Shown here: positions 62,870 through 64,000 of the stretch, piece after piece | Layout of the letters: each line of letters begins with the position of its first letter | Position numbering within the stretch: the first letter of the stretch is position 1 | Assembly: GCF_016405985.1 (NCBI RefSeq) | Contig: NZ_JAEFCF010000017.1 | Coordinates: 1-64,000 of the forward strand | Reading direction: 5' to 3' | Length of the DNA: 64,000 bases | DNA from: Paracoccus sp. IB05 | GTDB taxonomy: Bacteria > Pseudomonadota > Alphaproteobacteria > Rhodobacterales > Rhodobacteraceae | Position numbers and translations under genes: made by a program | The notes under the pieces: model-generated | What the model was told of the DNA's origin: nothing | Databases searched by the model: none | The model's input: the letters and a program-made list of their open reading frames with translations, nothing else

Positions 62870-63026
62870 GGCGGCACGGTCACAGATCATGCCGGACAGG
62901 CTGCCTTGCTTTGTGTCTCTTGTCCTGGGGGCTTGCGGCCCGTGCCCTTGCCTGCCATGGAATGGGGTGGGTCTTCAAGCGAGACCCGTCGGGATCGGCA
63001 TCGGACAGACGAAGGATACTTCGCGC

Positions 63027-63551
63027 TTGGAGCTTTACGGCATTCTCTCTGAAGTGATCGACCTGCGATCCTTCTCTAACCTGTGGTACTGGATTGTCCT
63101 GGCGGTGCTGTGGTCTTCGGCCAGTCACTGGGTTCTGGGCGTGCCCTATGACCTGATCTCGCGCGGGCGCCGGAGCGGCGGCCAGGCGCAGCTGGATGTC
63201 GAGGCCATGGTCGCGATCAACAGCCGCCGGATGCTGAATGTCACCCGCACCGCTGCCATTCCGTTGTTCTTCGGCGTGGCTTTCTTTTTCACCACGCTTG
63301 CGATGCTGGCCTTCTGGTACTGGCTTGAATTCGCCCAGGCGCTGTTTTTGCTGACGGTCTGGCTGGTGCCGGTGGGGTGGCTGTCGCTCTGGACCGCGCT
63401 CAGGATCGAGGCGGGCGAGAATATCGGCGAGGCGCTCAACCGCCGCCTGATGATCCTGCGCCGCCTGGTGCAGGTTCTGGGGATGTTCGCCATCTTCATC
63501 ACCTCGCTGTTCGGCATGTGGCGCAATCTGTCCTATACCGTTTTCCACTGA
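63027..63551 (+). CDS. Membrane protein annotated in the family as component of SufBCD complex
   Basis: This 174-residue protein contains DLRSFSNLWYWIVLAVLWS and SHWVLGVPYDLI, a pattern I associate with Rhodobacteraceae proteins labelled component of SufBCD complex, though no direct Fe-S role is shown. It has four hydrophobic segments. The start is placed at the TTG at 63027 with AAGGA ten bases upstream, rather than at 62868, whose extra residues look random. It precedes mfd on the same strand. Confidence 0.65.
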   Translation: MELYGILSEVIDLRSFSNLWYWIVLAVLWSSASHWVLGVPYDLISRGRRSGGQAQLDVEAMVAINSRRMLNVTRTAAIPLFFGVAFFFTTLAMLAFWYWLEFAQALFLLTVWLVPVGWLSLWTALRIEAGENIGEALNRRLMILRRLVQVLGMFAIFITSLFGMWRNLSYTVFH

Positions 63552-63577
63552 CTTCTGATGAGCTTACCTGACCTGCC

Positions 63578-64000
63578 ATGACCACACGTCTGCCGATCAT
63601 TCTCGGAGGCGCCCCCGAGGGCTATGACGGGCACCTGCTTGCGCGTGAGCTGGAGCGCGGGGCGCCGGTGATTTTTGTTGCGCGCGATGACAAGCGGGCT
63701 GAAGCGATGCGGGTGGCGCTCGCGGCTTTCGCGCCCGGCGTGCCGGTCCTGAGCTTCCCGGCCTGGGATTGTCTGCCCTATGACCGGGTTTCGCCCAATC
63801 CCGAGACATCCGCGCGCCGCATGTCGGTGCTGGCGGCGCTGGCCGATGGCATGGCGGGCGCCTTTGTCCTGATCACCACGCTGAACGCCGCCACGCAGCG
63901 GATTCCGGCACGCGAAGTGGTGCGGGCGTCTTCGTTCCAGGCGAGGCTTGGCGACCGGGTCGATGAAAAGCGGCTCAGGGATTTTCTGGCCCGGATGGGA
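63578..64000 (+). CDS. mfd: Transcription-repair coupling factor Mfd (N-terminal part, cut by window edge)
   Basis: The first 141 codons show the N-terminal UvrB-like segment of Mfd, with TRLPIILGGAPEGYDGHLLA, SFPAWDCLPYDRVSPNPE and ITTLNAATQRIPAREV. Mfd removes stalled RNA polymerase and recruits UvrA. The reading frame is open to the right end of the window; the rest of the protein lies outside. Confidence 0.93.
   Translation, partial: MTTRLPIILGGAPEGYDGHLLARELERGAPVIFVARDDKRAEAMRVALAAFAPGVPVLSFPAWDCLPYDRVSPNPETSARRMSVLAALADGMAGAFVLITTLNAATQRIPAREVVRASSFQARLGDRVDEKRLRDFLARMG

Noticed and set aside
1-64000. CRISPR arrays, insertion sequences, rRNA genes or prophage modules
   Set aside because: No regular repeat-spacer pattern, transposase, integrase, phage structural gene or rRNA sequence was seen.

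Overview
The window reads as a chromosomal segment of an alphaproteobacterium of the family Rhodobacteraceae (Rhodobacter / Paracoccus / Gemmobacter type). The reasons are the GC-rich coding sequence, the gene order dusB(nifR3)-ntrB-ntrC-ntrY-ntrX-trkA-trkH-hfq-hflX, the block NDUFA12-mlaD-DUF2155-aat-accC-accB, a fused ispDF gene, DUF6456/DUF6477 proteins, an NtrC without the GAFTGA loop, and a short dispersed intergenic repeat (GCCTCCGGCGGGRATATTT-like) of a kind I associate with this family. Apart from the first ~2.4 kb it is core-like chromosome.

Region 1 (1-2430) is accessory in character. It has an AT-richer gene resembling an Imm26 immunity protein, an NrdH-like redoxin that has lost the first cysteine of its CxxC, a small membrane protein, a 68-residue zinc-ribbon-like ORF, and two non-coding stretches packed with short inverted repeats. 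It ends at a tRNA-Asn gene whose 3' end faces this region. Region 2 (2.5-11 kb) holds a metallo-beta-lactamase-fold hydrolase, an EnvZ-like kinase, clpP-clpX, NDUFA12, mlaD, a DUF2155 protein, aat and the acetyl-CoA carboxylase genes accC-accB.

Region 3 (11.3-19.5 kb) is a reductive pyrimidine catabolism cluster: preT, preA, a RutR-type repressor with a near-perfect RutR operator, N-carbamoyl-beta-alanine amidohydrolase and dihydropyrimidinase. A DedA-family gene and two small unknown genes sit among them. Region 4 (19.6-29.6 kb) has a short-chain-fatty-acyl (ScfR-type) regulator, a response regulator, a small membrane protein, a symporter/histidine-kinase fusion, an orphan FliM-like protein, a sulfurtransferase-like phosphatase fold, a degenerate fatty-oxidation multifunctional protein and a GapR-like nucleoid protein.

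Region 5 (29.6-41.8 kb) has a SitABCD-type Mn/Fe ABC transporter with a Fur/Mur-like box, a non-pyrrolysine MttB-family methyltransferase, a GFA protein, DUF6477 and DUF6456 proteins, aquaporin, lipA, a diheme cytochrome c, a 56-residue membrane protein, hpt with a tandem-repeat N-terminus, and a Coq10/RatA START protein. Region 6 (41.8-57.1 kb) has pncC-pgpA-ispDF on the minus strand, then the plus-strand nitrogen-regulation, potassium-uptake and RNA-chaperone block. Region 7 (57.1-64 kb) has a penicillin acylase family protein, a beta-hydroxyacid dehydrogenase, DedA, a SYLF lipoprotein, hemB, a SufBCD-associated membrane protein and the start of mfd, cut by the window edge.

I see no insertion sequence, integrase, CRISPR array, rRNA or replication origin. 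Functional names rest on motif and family recognition by eye; no database search was run.
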